64,000 nt of DNA from Sva-07 sp963829585 (GCA_963829585.1 CAWHJD010000011.1:1-64000); one strand, 5' to 3'; positions 33,711-42,849 are shown, counted from the first letter of the stretch. Notes: generated by a model from the letters alone, not told the origin. A program made the numbers and translations.

Positions 33711-35554
33711 CGGCCCCCGGCACCGGGTCGGACGCCCGACCCGACGAGGCACTCCCCCGCTGGAGCATCGCCGACGTCCACGCTTCGCTCGACGCCAGGT
33801 CGTTCACCGACGCGATGGAGCGTTCGGCGACCGACGTCGAGCGTCTGGTCGCGCTGTTCGACGAACTCGACATCCGCGCGCAGACACCGCGACCGCCCGA
33901 CGCCACCGACGGCGCCGCCGCCGATCGAGCGATCGACGAACTGAACCGGGTGAGCGCCGAGCTCGCGATCCTGCGGGTGTACACGTACGCGATCGTGGCG
34001 ACCGACTCACGCAACGCCCCGGCGCAGGCGGCGCTCGGCGAGACCCGACAGATCGATGCGACGCTGCGTCCGCTGACCGCGCGTCTCGCCGACTGGGTTG
34101 CGTCGGTCGGCGTCGACGAACTGGCCGTGTTCAGCGACACGGTCGCCGAGCACCGCGGACCGCTGGTCCGACTGGCCGCCCGGGCCGACCATCAGATGAC
34201 CGAGTCGGAGGAGCACCTCGCGGCGGAACTGTCCGTCACCGGCTCGGGTGCCTGGGGGCGTCTGCACAATGACGTCACGTCGCAGCTGAGCACCGACGTC
34301 GAACTCCCCACCGGTACCGAGAACCTGCCGATGCCTGCGGTCCGCGGACTCGCCACCGATCCCGACCCGGCGGTCCGGCGGGCCGCGTACGACGCCGAAC
34401 TCCGAGCCTGGCCCACGATCGAAGTGCCCGTGGCAGCGGCGATGAACGCCATCAAGGGTGAGGCCAATGCGCTCGACCGTCGCCGCCGGTGGCCGTCGCC
34501 GCTCGATGCGTCGCTGTTCGCCAACAACACGAGCCGACCGACGTTCGACGCCATGCAGGCAGCCGTGACCGCTGCGCTGCCCGACCTGCGCCGATGGATG
34601 CGCACGAAGGCGGGCCTGCACGGCCACGACCCAGCGGTCGGCCTGCCGTGGTGGGACCTCGTGGCCCCGTTGCCGTTCGCCGCCGCCGAGATGTCGTGGG
34701 ATGACGGGGTCGACGTCGTCCGGTCGGCCTTCTCCGGCTACAGCCACACGCTCGGCGGCCTGGTCGACCGCGCGCTCGACGAGCAGTGGATCGACGCGGC
34801 CCCACGACAGGGCAAGAGCGGCGGTGCGTTCTGCGCTTCGTTCGTCGACGATCGCTCACTGGTGCTGCTCAACTGGTCGGGTTCGGCCGACTCCACGCAG
34901 ACCACCGCGCACGAGCTGGGCCACGCCTATCACAACACAACGCTCGCCGGCCGCACACCGCTCCAGCGGCAACTCCCGATGGCACTCGCCGAGACTGCGA
35001 GCATCTTCTGCGAGACGCTCGTCGTCGAGGCCGGCCTGTCGCGGTTGTCGGGCGCCGAACGGCTCGCCCAACTCGATGTCGACCTCGTGGGCACGAACCA
35101 GGTGATCGTCGACATCCACTCCCGATTCCTGTTCGAGTCCGAGGTGTTCGCTCGTCGTCGGCGCCGCACCTTGAGCGCCGCCGAGTTGTGCGAGTTGATG
35201 ACCGACGCCCAGGGCGTGGCGTACGGCGACGGGCTCGATCAACGCACCGCCCATCCGTACATGTGGTTGCTCAAGCCGCACTATTACGGCTCCCACTTCT
35301 ACAACTGGCCCTACACCTATGGCCTCCTGTTCGGCCTCGGACTGTTCGCCCGGTACCAGGACGACCCCGAACGTTTCCGCTCCGGGTACGACGACCTCCT
35401 GTCGCGCGCCGGGATGGACACGGCCGAGGAGTTGGCGATGACGTTCGGGCTCGACGTCACCGACGAAGCGTTCTGGACGGCCAGCCTCGACGTCGTTCGC
35501 GCCCGCATCGACGATTACGTCTCCCTGGCCGGCCAGATCGGACCCGACCGATGA
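33707..35554 (+). CDS. M3 family oligoendopeptidase (PepF-like)
   Basis: A 615-residue zinc metallopeptidase that degrades oligopeptides in the cytoplasm. The HEXXH motif is HELGHAYH at residues 402-409, and the downstream glutamate ligand is in MALAETASIFCETLVVEAG. The C-terminal TYGLLFGLGLFARYQDDPER segment is typical of M3B enzymes. It starts with GTG inside the mshD stop and ends inside the rlmN start (ATGA), so the three genes form one coupled operon. Confidence 0.92.
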   Translation: MTAPGTGSDARPDEALPRWSIADVHASLDARSFTDAMERSATDVERLVALFDELDIRAQTPRPPDATDGAAADRAIDELNRVSAELAILRVYTYAIVATDSRNAPAQAALGETRQIDATLRPLTARLADWVASVGVDELAVFSDTVAEHRGPLVRLAARADHQMTESEEHLAAELSVTGSGAWGRLHNDVTSQLSTDVELPTGTENLPMPAVRGLATDPDPAVRRAAYDAELRAWPTIEVPVAAAMNAIKGEANALDRRRRWPSPLDASLFANNTSRPTFDAMQAAVTAALPDLRRWMRTKAGLHGHDPAVGLPWWDLVAPLPFAAAEMSWDDGVDVVRSAFSGYSHTLGGLVDRALDEQWIDAAPRQGKSGGAFCASFVDDRSLVLLNWSGSADSTQTTAHELGHAYHNTTLAGRTPLQRQLPMALAETASIFCETLVVEAGLSRLSGAERLAQLDVDLVGTNQVIVDIHSRFLFESEVFARRRRRTLSAAELCELMTDAQGVAYGDGLDQRTAHPYMWLLKPHYYGSHFYNWPYTYGLLFGLGLFARYQDDPERFRSGYDDLLSRAGMDTAEELAMTFGLDVTDEAFWTASLDVVRARIDDYVSLAGQIGPDR

Positions 35555-36591
35555 CCACTCGCTACGACCTCACCCGCGCCGAATTCGCCGACGTCCTCGA
35601 CGGCGAGCCGCGCTACCGCCTCGACCAGCTGTGGGCCGGCCTCTACACGCAGCTGGCCGACCCTGCCGACATCACCAATCTCCCCAAGGCACTTCGCGCC
35701 CGCCTCGACGCCGAACTTCCCTTGGCGCTCACGCCGGTGACCGAGTCCGTGAGCGACCGGGGCGACACCGTGAAGTTCCTCTGGGAACTCGAGGGCGCCA
35801 GCCGGGTCGAGACGGTGCTGATGCTCTACTCCGACCGGGCCACCGTGTGCGTGAGCAGCCAGGCAGGCTGCGCGATGGGATGCGGATTCTGCGCCACCGG
35901 GCAGGCCGGTTTCACCCGACACCTGACCGTCGGCGAGATCGTCGAGCAGGTGGTGAGAGCGGCTCGACGAGCCCAGCAGCTCGAGCGCCGGGTCAGCAAC
36001 GTCGTGTTCATGGGAATGGGTGAGCCGATGGCCAACCTCGATGCCGTGTGGGCGGCGACCGAGCGCATCCACGGCGACCTCGGGCTGTCCGCGCGGCACA
36101 TCACGATCTCGACGGTCGGCGTCATCCCCGGCATCCGCTCGCTGAAGGACCGCTCCCTGCCCGTCAATCTCGCAGTGTCGCTGCACGCCGCGAACGACAC
36201 CCTGCGCGACGAGCTCGTGCCGATCAACAAGCGCTATCCGATCGAGGATCTGATGGCCGCGTGCGAGGACTACCTGCAGGTCAAGCACCGTCGGGTCAGC
36301 TTCGAGTGGGCGATGATCGAGGGCGTCAACGACCGCGACAGCGACGCTCGTGAACTCGCAGTGCTGTGTCGCCGGCTCAGCCCCCATGCTCACGTCAACC
36401 TGATCCCGCTCAATCCGACCCCCGGCTACCCCACCACCGGTTCATCGGCGAAGCGGGTCGAGGAGTTCCGTGACCTGCTCGAGCGGCTCGGCGCCAACGC
36501 CACTGTTCGCCGCAATCGCGGCACCGACATCGACGCGGCGTGTGGCCAACTCGCAGCGGGTCAGCCCGTCGTCCTCAGTCGCCGCCGCTGA
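35551..36591 (+). CDS. rlmN: 23S rRNA (adenine-C2)-methyltransferase RlmN
   Basis: Radical-SAM enzyme that methylates A2503 of 23S rRNA (and A37 of some tRNAs). The 346-residue protein has the cluster motif C-x3-C-x2-C (Cys107, Cys111, Cys114), FMGMGEPMANLDAV, HITISTVGVIPGI, LAVSLHAANDTLRDELVPIN, and the catalytic C-terminal cysteine region TVRRNRGTDIDAACGQLA. Full length. Its 3' end overlaps the convergent DUF6285-type gene by 17 bases. Confidence 0.96.
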   Translation: MTTRYDLTRAEFADVLDGEPRYRLDQLWAGLYTQLADPADITNLPKALRARLDAELPLALTPVTESVSDRGDTVKFLWELEGASRVETVLMLYSDRATVCVSSQAGCAMGCGFCATGQAGFTRHLTVGEIVEQVVRAARRAQQLERRVSNVVFMGMGEPMANLDAVWAATERIHGDLGLSARHITISTVGVIPGIRSLKDRSLPVNLAVSLHAANDTLRDELVPINKRYPIEDLMAACEDYLQVKHRRVSFEWAMIEGVNDRDSDARELAVLCRRLSPHAHVNLIPLNPTPGYPTTGSSAKRVEEFRDLLERLGANATVRRNRGTDIDAACGQLAAGQPVVLSRRR

Positions 36592-36925
36592 CGTAGCGCG
36601 GGTTGGCGACGGCGAGCTTGTCGAGCACCGCCTCGGTCAGGAGTGACCTGAGTTCGTCGGCGCGGTCGTCGAACTCTCGTCGACGGATGGCCGCCGCCAG
36701 CTCGGCGTCGCTCGCCACACCGAGCTGCGCAAGCCGTACCTCGTGTGCTGCCTGCTGCGCGGGGCCGAGTTCCATCTCCCGCTCGACCATGCCGAGCACA
36801 TTCGAGGCCACTCGAGCATGGAACCTCAACCGACCGTCGGTCGACGGGATGACCTCTCGGTCGAGCCACTCCCGTACCGATTCGAGCAACTGCATCGCCG
36901 TGGGCACATCGTGCGGCGCGGTCAT
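36575..36925 (-). CDS. DUF6285-type protein
   Basis: A 116-residue, all-helical protein: MQLLESVREWLDREVIPSTD, RLRFHARVASNVLGMVEREM, AQLGVASDAELAAAIRRREF. Its ATG overlaps the stop of the phosphotransferase gene (ATGA), and such a pair occurs commonly with acyl-CoA dehydrogenases in actinobacteria, though none lies here. The family name is given from recognised sequence features and context; no activity is known. Confidence 0.8.
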   Translation of the reverse strand: MTAPHDVPTAMQLLESVREWLDREVIPSTDGRLRFHARVASNVLGMVEREMELGPAQQAAHEVRLAQLGVASDAELAAAIRRREFDDRADELRSLLTEAVLDKLAVANPRYVSGGD

Positions 36926-37872
36926 GTCACCCCCGACTCGAGCATCGTCAGGAGGTCGTACTCGTTCTCGCACACGCGCCGTCCGATGGCCGCCAGTTCA
37001 TGGCTGCGAGCCGCTCCCGTGAGGTGCACGTTCGCCTGCAGGATGCACATGATCGCCCACTTCCACGTGCCGAGGACCTCCCACCAGTGCACCACCACGG
37101 GGTCGACCGGCGACCCGCCCGACGCCTCGTACGAGGCGAACAGGTCGTCGTACTCGCCCAGCCCGGCCACGGGTGGTGTCATGCCGAATCGCCACGCCTT
37201 CACGCACAGCCACCCGAGATCCTCCATCGGATCGCCGAGGTGGGCGAGTTCCCAGTCGATCACCGCGCGCAGTCCGTCCGGGCCCACGATCATGTTGCCG
37301 AGGCGGAAGTCGCCGTGCACGAGGCTGGTGCGGCCCGGGGCAGGTCGGGTGTCGACCAGCCAGTTGCGCACCACTTCGAGCACGGGATGAGGTTGCCCGA
37401 GGGCATCGAGCACGCCGGTGTAGTACTCCACCTGGTCGGTGTGTTGGAGCCCCGTGATGGTGGTGACGTCGAGTGCGTGGATGCGCGCCAGCGCCGCACC
37501 GAAGTCCGCGACCAGGCGCGGCCGCGCCGTGGCGAACTCGTCGTCGCGCAGGATCTTGCGGGCGATGGTCTCGCCGTCGATGGCTTCCAGCACCATGAAG
37601 GCCATGCCGTCGTCACGACGTCGCGCCTCGATCAGTTCCGGAACGGGAGCGCCTCCACGACCGGCGGCGCGGACCACACCGGCTTCGATGAGCATGTCGC
37701 GTTCGTCGCCGGCACGTTGACGCTGCAGGATCAGCGGCCGCCCGTCGGCTTCGAATCGCCACGTCTCACGTGAGGCGCCACCGGACAGCCGATGCAGCCC
37801 GTGGATCTCGGCGCCGTCGAGGAGCTGCGACAGCATCGTCGACAACTCCGTTCCCACCGCCGAACTCTCCAT
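36922..37872 (-). CDS. Phosphotransferase (APH) family protein
   Basis: A 316-residue kinase-like protein of the aminoglycoside phosphotransferase/choline kinase fold. It has the Brenner motif LVHGDFRLGNMIVG with catalytic Asp, the metal-binding AVIDWELAHLGDPMEDLGWL, and LIEAGVVRAAGRGGAPVPEL in the N-lobe. The branch (with WKWAIMCILQANVHL near the end) resembles ACAD10/11-type proteins tied to fatty acid or hydroxy-acyl-CoA breakdown rather than antibiotic resistance. It is coupled to the DUF6285-type gene. Confidence 0.88.
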   Translation of the reverse strand: MESSAVGTELSTMLSQLLDGAEIHGLHRLSGGASRETWRFEADGRPLILQRQRAGDERDMLIEAGVVRAAGRGGAPVPELIEARRRDDGMAFMVLEAIDGETIARKILRDDEFATARPRLVADFGAALARIHALDVTTITGLQHTDQVEYYTGVLDALGQPHPVLEVVRNWLVDTRPAPGRTSLVHGDFRLGNMIVGPDGLRAVIDWELAHLGDPMEDLGWLCVKAWRFGMTPPVAGLGEYDDLFASYEASGGSPVDPVVVHWWEVLGTWKWAIMCILQANVHLTGAARSHELAAIGRRVCENEYDLLTMLESGVT

Positions 37873-37903
37873 CGCCCGCGAGATTCGCAGATCGACGCCC
37901 CCA

Positions 37904-37933
37904 AGTCCGCACCCGAACAGTCCGCACCCGAAC
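37904..37933. repeat. 15-bp tandem repeat, two copies
   Basis: AGTCCGCACCCGAAC twice in a row in the short gap between the phosphotransferase and M23 peptidase genes. No function is assigned. Confidence 0.7.
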
Positions 37934-37959
37934 AGCGTGCGGCGGCGACGCGACCGTGC

Positions 37960-39339
37960 TCAGCAGCCGGCGACGCGGACGGACGGGGTCGGATTGACTG
38001 CGAGCCCACCTCCGGGGTGCACCTCGAAGTGGAGGTGCGGAACGCCCGTCGCATTGCCGGTGTCGCCGTTGTAGCCGATGACGTCGCCCTGGTTCACCCG
38101 TCGGCTCTCACCTTCGTACCGCGAGAGGTGGGCGTAGTAGTAGCGATTGCCGTTGTCGCCCGCGAGCGACGCCGCGTTGCCGCCGAGTCGGTTCTGCCTG
38201 AAGTTCACCGTGCCGCTGACGACGGCGTAGATGGGCGTACCCATCGGAGCGAGCATGTCGACGCCTTCGTGCCGTCGCCCGCCCGACCGGGGAGCGCCCC
38301 AGCTGTCGCCGTATGCCGCCCCGGGCATCGGGCAGATGATCGCATCGACGTAGACGTCGCCGTTGAGCACGCCGATCGGTGTGCTCCCGGCCCCGCCGGT
38401 GCCGGTGCGCCCACCACTGGTACCGCCGGAGGGACCCGTGTTCGGCGCCAGCGTCGGGATCGGCACTCCGTCGGTCGGCAGGTCACCGTCGGCGGCCGTG
38501 GGATCCGCGGCTGCAGCGTCGATTGCCGCCTGGGCTGCGACGACGCCTGGATTCGGCTGCGCACGAGCAGCGGCTTCGTTGTTGCGGAGCTGGGCCTCGA
38601 CCCACTTGGCGAGCGACGCCTGCTGCTGCGCCTCGAGCGCCTTCACGACCGCCTCGTCGGTCAGGCGCTGTTCCTCGATCTCCCGCAACCGCTCGACCTC
38701 GGCATCGGCATCGGCCTGGAGCTGGGTGAACACCGCCTGCTGGTTCTCGACGTCGTCGCGACGCTGAGCGAGTTCCTCCTGCTTGACCGCGAGCTCCTTC
38801 TGCGCGAGCTCGAACTCGTCGAGCGAACTGCTGCCCGCGTCGGTGACCACGTCGACGAGGACGTCGGCCTGCACCTGATCCTTCGGGGCCTGCAGACCGG
38901 TGAGCAGGGGAATCCCCTTCGATCCACTGGTGGCGAACCGGGCGACAGCGAGGGACTGGACATCTTGGCGGAGACCATCGACGCGCTCTCGCAGGACCGC
39001 CTCTTCGTCCTCGAGGCCCCTCGCCTGATCCTGCAGCACCTCGAGGTCCGACTGGGCCTGGAGGAACGCTTCGGCCGCTGCATTGGCGCGGTCACGTGCC
39101 GCCTGGATCTCGCGCGCTGCCTCCTTGGCGGCTTCGTCACTGGTCTGTGCCGCTGCCGGTGTGACTCCCACGAGGGGGGCCGCTCCGATCGTCACGACGA
39201 GCGCCGCCGCTACTGCGACGATCAGTCGGCCGAGTCGGCGCTCGGTCGAAGGCCGGCCGTGCCGCCCCGTCGACGCGTCTGAGAACGCCGGCGGCGCCGC
39301 CGAATCGAGGGACATACGGTGGAGGATTCTACTTGACAT
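37960..39339 (-). CDS. M23 family peptidoglycan endopeptidase with coiled coil
   Basis: A 459-residue secreted cell-wall protein like EnvC/NlpD or RipC-type factors. A signal segment (LIVAVAAALVVTIGAAPLVG, ending near PAAAQ at about residue 64) is followed by a long coiled coil over about residues 65-260 (ELAQKELAVKQEELAQRRDD). A Gly/Pro/Thr linker comes next, then a LytM domain with the zinc ligands in RRHEGVDM and PHLHFEVHPGG. The HxH and HxxxD ligands are all present, so it should be active. ATG 39315 is an alternative start 24 bases inside. Confidence 0.92.
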   Translation of the reverse strand: MSSRILHRMSLDSAAPPAFSDASTGRHGRPSTERRLGRLIVAVAAALVVTIGAAPLVGVTPAAAQTSDEAAKEAAREIQAARDRANAAAEAFLQAQSDLEVLQDQARGLEDEEAVLRERVDGLRQDVQSLAVARFATSGSKGIPLLTGLQAPKDQVQADVLVDVVTDAGSSSLDEFELAQKELAVKQEELAQRRDDVENQQAVFTQLQADADAEVERLREIEEQRLTDEAVVKALEAQQQASLAKWVEAQLRNNEAAARAQPNPGVVAAQAAIDAAAADPTAADGDLPTDGVPIPTLAPNTGPSGGTSGGRTGTGGAGSTPIGVLNGDVYVDAIICPMPGAAYGDSWGAPRSGGRRHEGVDMLAPMGTPIYAVVSGTVNFRQNRLGGNAASLAGDNGNRYYYAHLSRYEGESRRVNQGDVIGYNGDTGNATGVPHLHFEVHPGGGLAVNPTPSVRVAGC

Positions 39340-39463
39340 CGCGGGTGAGCCGAAGGGCAGCCCGTCGACGCAGACCGCGCCGACGAACCCTCCGACAACC
39401 GTCCATCGGCACGCGACACCACCGACTTGAACCCGTCCAGCCGATCAGGCAACGCGCGTCGGA

Positions 39464-39943
39464 TCACACATCCTCGAGGGGTGCGGGTTCCACCAGAGCT
39501 CTCAGCGAACGGGCGCCACGTTCGACGTGGTCGTCGAGGACGCGCTCGAGGACCGCACCCGTCCAGAGATTGCCGCCGTAGGTGAGCGTCATGGTCAACT
39601 CGGTCTCGCCGGATCCCCGCTCGGTGAGCACCGATTCGAGCACCCATGGCGAGTGGCGACGCCCGTCGATCTCCGAACGCTCGAAGACCACCCGACGGGT
39701 CGGCTCGTGGATCGTACGCGTCATCCGCAACCGCTTGGATCGGGCCAGCGGGCCGACCTGGGCGCGCAGTTCGACATCCCACGAACGCTCCGCATCACCG
39801 GTGCCGGACACCTCGGACACCTGGAACACCTCGATCACGTCGTGGACGAGGTCCATCCACTGCGGGTAGCGACCGAGATCGTCGACGAGTTCGAACACGT
39901 CCTGCGGTGTCGCCCGCAGCAACACGGTTCGCTCGATCTTCAT
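39464..39943 (-). CDS. SRPBCC/polyketide-cyclase-like protein
   Basis: A 159-residue START-fold protein: KIERTVLLRATPQDVFELVD, LGRYPQWMDLVHDV and a C-terminal long helix (VLERVLDDHVERGARSLRAL). Members bind hydrophobic ligands, but this one has no assigned substrate. ATG 39943 begins at the conserved first strand. The DUF3499 gene ends 40 bases upstream on the same strand. Confidence 0.85.
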   Translation of the reverse strand: MKIERTVLLRATPQDVFELVDDLGRYPQWMDLVHDVIEVFQVSEVSGTGDAERSWDVELRAQVGPLARSKRLRMTRTIHEPTRRVVFERSEIDGRRHSPWVLESVLTERGSGETELTMTLTYGGNLWTGAVLERVLDDHVERGARSLRALVEPAPLEDV

Positions 39944-39983
39944 CGCGGTCCCGGAGCCGATCGTGGGCGCAACGGCTGCGCGG

Positions 39984-40540
39984 TCATGCGTGCGGTCGAT
40001 CCGCCGTCCGAAATGCGCGTGCGAGCAACGGACTCTGCGCCGAGAGCAGGCCGTCGAGATCGTCGGCCTCGTCGAAGCTCGGTGTCCATGCACCGGGATC
40101 ACCCTCGGGATCGCTGTCGGCGGCCGGGCTCGGCACTGCTGCGGTCGGCGCTGCCGCGGCGGGCACTGCTGCGGTCGGCGAGGGCGGGAGGGCACTGCTG
40201 CGTTCGGCGAGGGCGGGGGGAGCGCATCCAGCACATCGTCGGTCAGACGGAGCTGTTCACCGGTGGCATCGGTCGATCTCGTCCGCGCGGATCGCTGGGC
40301 GCGGACCTGCGCTGTGGGGGCAGGCGGGCGGAAGAGGTGCAGGTCGGGGTCGCGGAGGTCGTCGAGGGTCCAGCCGCGCGGCACGATCATCGAATCTGCG
40401 TGTCGCCGACACAACACGCCGCCGATTCCCTCGTCGTGGTCGGCGAGCACGTCGAGCCAGAACACCAGATCCTCGGCGCGCATCCCGTAGGCAACCGACG
40501 CCCGGTCGGAACAACCGGGGCGTCCGCAGAGGCGTTCCAT
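39984..40540 (-). pseudogene. DUF3499 family protein, frameshifted
   Basis: An actinobacterial protein with an N-terminal four-Cys/His metal-site-like part: RLCGRPGCSDRASVAYGMRA, then VLCRRHADSMIVPRGWTLDD, the DUF3499 signature. A Pro/Ala-rich linker with three imperfect copies of an 18-bp unit follows. Near 40186-40188 the frame breaks: one missing G in a GGGG run explains it, and the next frame completes a low-complexity tail (GDPGAWTPSFDEADDLDGLL, then LLARAFRTADRPHA) to the stop at 39984. The repaired protein is about 185 residues. Function unknown. Confidence 0.8.
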
Positions 40541-40548
40541 CCGCGCCA

Positions 40549-40554
40549 ACACTA
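40549..40554 (-). promoter_or_regulatory. -10 box, DUF3499 gene
   Basis: TAGTGT on the minus strand, 8 nt before ATG 40540. The remaining gap to 40711 holds three CCAGCAA-type short repeats but nothing else I can identify. Confidence 0.4.
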
Positions 40555-40711
40555 GCCGTGGAGGTATCGACGAGCGGCTGATCGTGCACGAGCAGGCATG
40601 CGCGGCTGCTCCGTCGCCATCGGTCAAGATGTCACTCGGCCTGCGCCATTCACCAGGCCACCATCCAGCAACCGACAATCGTCCAGCAATCATCCAGCAA
40701 TCGGGGTATCC

Positions 40712-41095
40712 ATGATTCGACTTCTGATCCGTATCGGACTCTCACTGCTCGGCAACGCGCTCGGGTTGTGGGTGGCTTCCCTCATCCTCGACGACATGAG
40801 CGTGAGCGGCACCGCGTTCGTCCTCGCCGTGGTGATCTTCACCGTGCTGACCGTCGTGATCCAGCCGCTCATCACGAAGATGGCGATGCAGAACGCCCCC
40901 GCCCTCCAGGGCAGCAGCGCACTCGTCACGACATTCATCGCCCTGCTGATCACCGACCTGGTCTCCGACGGCCTCTCGATCTCCGGACTCTCGACCTGGA
41001 TCTTCGCCACCGTGATCGTCTGGTTCTTCACGATGATCGCCGCATGGCTGCTGCCGCTGTTCATCCTGAAGGAAGCACGCGACGACAAGAAGTGA
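40712..41095 (+). CDS. Phage-holin-family (superfamily IV) membrane protein
   Basis: A 127-residue protein with four hydrophobic helices, beginning RLLIRIGLSLLGNALGLWVA and ending with a short basic tail (KEARDDKK). The layout and LTVVIQPLITKMAM match the mycobacterial four-TMS holin-like family found chromosomally in actinobacteria. No phage genes are nearby, so a lysis role is unlikely. The upstream gap has repeated CATCCAGCAA-like units. Confidence 0.82.
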   Translation: MIRLLIRIGLSLLGNALGLWVASLILDDMSVSGTAFVLAVVIFTVLTVVIQPLITKMAMQNAPALQGSSALVTTFIALLITDLVSDGLSISGLSTWIFATVIVWFFTMIAAWLLPLFILKEARDDKK

Positions 41096-41135
41096 TCGAC
41101 GTTCACGCCCGGGCGACGGAGTGCCCGACGGCGGA

Positions 41136-41211
41136 TGGTGGGCGATGGGAGTCTCGATCTCCCGACCTCCACGGTGTGAACGTGGCGCTCTTCCAACTGA
41201 GCTAATCGCCC
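41136..41211 (-). tRNA. tRNA-Val (CAC)
   Basis: Minus-strand cloverleaf with acceptor GGGCGAT/ATCGCCC, D arm GCTC/GAGC, anticodon stem CCACG/CGTGG with loop TTCACAC (anticodon CAC), T arm GGGAGATCGAGACTCCC, discriminator A and encoded CCA. Confidence 0.95.
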
Positions 41212-41231
41212 CTGAGGGAAGTCACAAGATA

Positions 41232-41825
41232 TCAGGGAGCAGCCACGCACGCGATTCCCATGCCCTGTCGATCCTGATGCGGCTCGGTCCGACCGGGACA
41301 CGTCGCGTCGAACGGGATGAGAGCGTCGACCACCACGTCGGTGGTCGTGTCGCCCGTGCAGAGGACCTCACGGGCGAAACCGTCGGCGTCGATGGACACG
41401 CAGCTGCCCACGCCGAGGATGCCATCGGGGCCGGGCGGTTCCCCCGGCTCGGTGAACTGGGCGAGCACGACCACACCGATCACACCGATGATCCCGACGA
41501 CCAGCAGACTCCGCCAGGGGACGCGTGCCGGCCCGAGATGGCTCGGGTACACGGGCGGCGTGTACGCGGGCGCCGGGCCGGCCGCCGGTTGCGCCGACGA
41601 CGACGCCGGTCCGCGGAGACTCGCGTCGTACACCGCTCGCCGAGCAGGGTCGCCGAGCACCCGATAGGCCTCGTTGATCGACGGCATCGAGTCGGAACCC
41701 GCCGCCGATCCCACCGATGCCTGCCGATCCGGATGGTGCTCGCGGGCCAGCCGACGATAGGCGTCACGGATCTCCGCGTCGGACGCCCAGGGCTGCACGC
41801 GAAGTGTGTCGTAGTGCGTGGACAC
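41232..41825 (-). CDS. J-domain membrane protein with extracytoplasmic Cys-rich tail
   Basis: A 197-residue protein. Residues 1-70 are a DnaJ J-domain (HYDTLRVQPWASDAEIRDAY, REHHPDRQ with the HPD motif, SINEAYRVLGDPARRAVYD). A Pro/Ala linker and one membrane helix (SLLVVGIIGVIGVVVLAQF) follow. The C-terminal domain has four cysteines (VGSCVSID, VLCTGD, ATCPG, IACV), spaced like LppU/septum-formation-type domains. The J-domain would face the cytosol and recruit DnaK to the membrane. GTG 41825 is the start. Confidence 0.85.
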   Translation of the reverse strand: MSTHYDTLRVQPWASDAEIRDAYRRLAREHHPDRQASVGSAAGSDSMPSINEAYRVLGDPARRAVYDASLRGPASSSAQPAAGPAPAYTPPVYPSHLGPARVPWRSLLVVGIIGVIGVVVLAQFTEPGEPPGPDGILGVGSCVSIDADGFAREVLCTGDTTTDVVVDALIPFDATCPGRTEPHQDRQGMGIACVAAP

Positions 41826-41860
41826 GATGCCGACAACGTTACGGCGTGTTCCTCACCGTC

Positions 41861-41918
41861 GGTCTGTCGGGGTCGGGTCCGGAAAGACCGGTCTGTCGGG
41901 GTCGGGTCCGGAAAGACC
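41861..41918. repeat. 29-bp direct repeat, two tandem copies
   Basis: Two exact 29-bp units at 41861-41889 and 41890-41918, each beginning GGTCTGTCGG and ending GGAAAGACC. GGTCT and AGACC at the ends of each unit are complementary. It fills the gap between the J-domain gene start and the hydroxyacid dehydrogenase stop. Confidence 0.9.
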
Positions 41919-41925
41919 GGTGGGG

Positions 41926-42849
41926 TCAGTAGCCGGCGTCGACGTCGACGAGGCCGAGGAGTTCCTCACCGCGACCGAAGCGTCGCACGTTCTCGCTCAC
42001 CCGCTCGGCGAGCAACGGCTTGGCCATCTCGGGCGTGTTGCCGACGTGCGGCGTGATGATGCAATTGGGCAACGACCACAGCGGATGACCGGCCGGCAGC
42101 GGTTCGGGGTCGGTGACGTCGAGCCCCGCGCCTCCGATCGTGCCGTCGCGCAGCGCGTCGACGAGATCGTCGGTGACGATGTGTCGGCCCCGCGCGACGT
42201 TGACGATCCACGCGTGGTCCTCCATCAGCGCGAACTCGTCGGCGCCGAACATCGCCTCGGTGTCGGGCGTGAGCGCCAACGCGAGCACCACCAGGTCGGC
42301 CCCGGGCAGCGCATCCGCGTACCGGTCGGCTTCGAGAACATCGTCGACGCCGTCCATCGCCTGGACCTGGCTGCGCACGACGGTGATCCGGCAGTTCCAC
42401 GGCTGCAGGAGCCGCACGAGCGACTCGGTGATGCCCCCACCGCCGAGGATCGTCACATTGCCGTTCAACAGATTGCGCCCTGCCGGGCCGCTCCACTCCG
42501 ACGCTCGCGCATAGGCGCCCACGTTGCGGAGTCCGGCGATGCCGAGTGACAACGCCATCTCGGCGACGGGTTCGGCATACACGCCCTTGCCGCAGGTCCA
42601 CACCCGGTCGTGGTCGAGATGGTCGACGAAGTTCTCGATGCCGGCGAACGGGAGCTGCACCCAGCGGATGTGGTCGGCGTCGTCGAGGAGTGCCGCCAGC
42701 GCGTCGACGTTGCGGGCATCGGCCCACACGATCGCCTCGGCATCGTCGGCCGGAACCAACTCGGCGCCACCACCGATGACCGCCTCGGCGAGCCAATCGG
42801 CAGCCGGATCCGGACCGAGATGGATACGAGGTGCGGCGATGTTCGTCAT
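41926..42849 (-). CDS. D-isomer 2-hydroxyacid dehydrogenase family protein
   Basis: A 307-residue NAD(P)-dependent dehydrogenase. The Rossmann loop is ILGGGGITESLVRLL, the arginine/glutamate/histidine triad is suggested by IVNVARGRHIV, LDVTDPEPLPAGHPLWSLPN and IITPHVGNTPEM. The usual GxGxxG is kept as GGGGIT. It acts on 2-keto or 2-hydroxy acids; the exact substrate is unknown. It is divergent from alanine dehydrogenase. Confidence 0.9.
   Translation of the reverse strand: MTNIAAPRIHLGPDPAADWLAEAVIGGGAELVPADDAEAIVWADARNVDALAALLDDADHIRWVQLPFAGIENFVDHLDHDRVWTCGKGVYAEPVAEMALSLGIAGLRNVGAYARASEWSGPAGRNLLNGNVTILGGGGITESLVRLLQPWNCRITVVRSQVQAMDGVDDVLEADRYADALPGADLVVLALALTPDTEAMFGADEFALMEDHAWIVNVARGRHIVTDDLVDALRDGTIGGAGLDVTDPEPLPAGHPLWSLPNCIITPHVGNTPEMAKPLLAERVSENVRRFGRGEELLGLVDVDAGY

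Noticed and set aside
40100..40230. CRISPR-like array
   Set aside because: The repeats are short, imperfect, in coding frame and encode a Pro/Ala linker; there are no cas genes.
39464..40693. One 409-codon protein joining DUF3499 and SRPBCC
   Set aside because: The middle is a frameshifted low-complexity tail; each domain has its own start or stop in the repaired reading.
40712..41095. Prophage indicated by the holin-like gene
   Set aside because: No phage structural, integrase or lysin genes are nearby; this holin family is chromosomal in actinobacteria.
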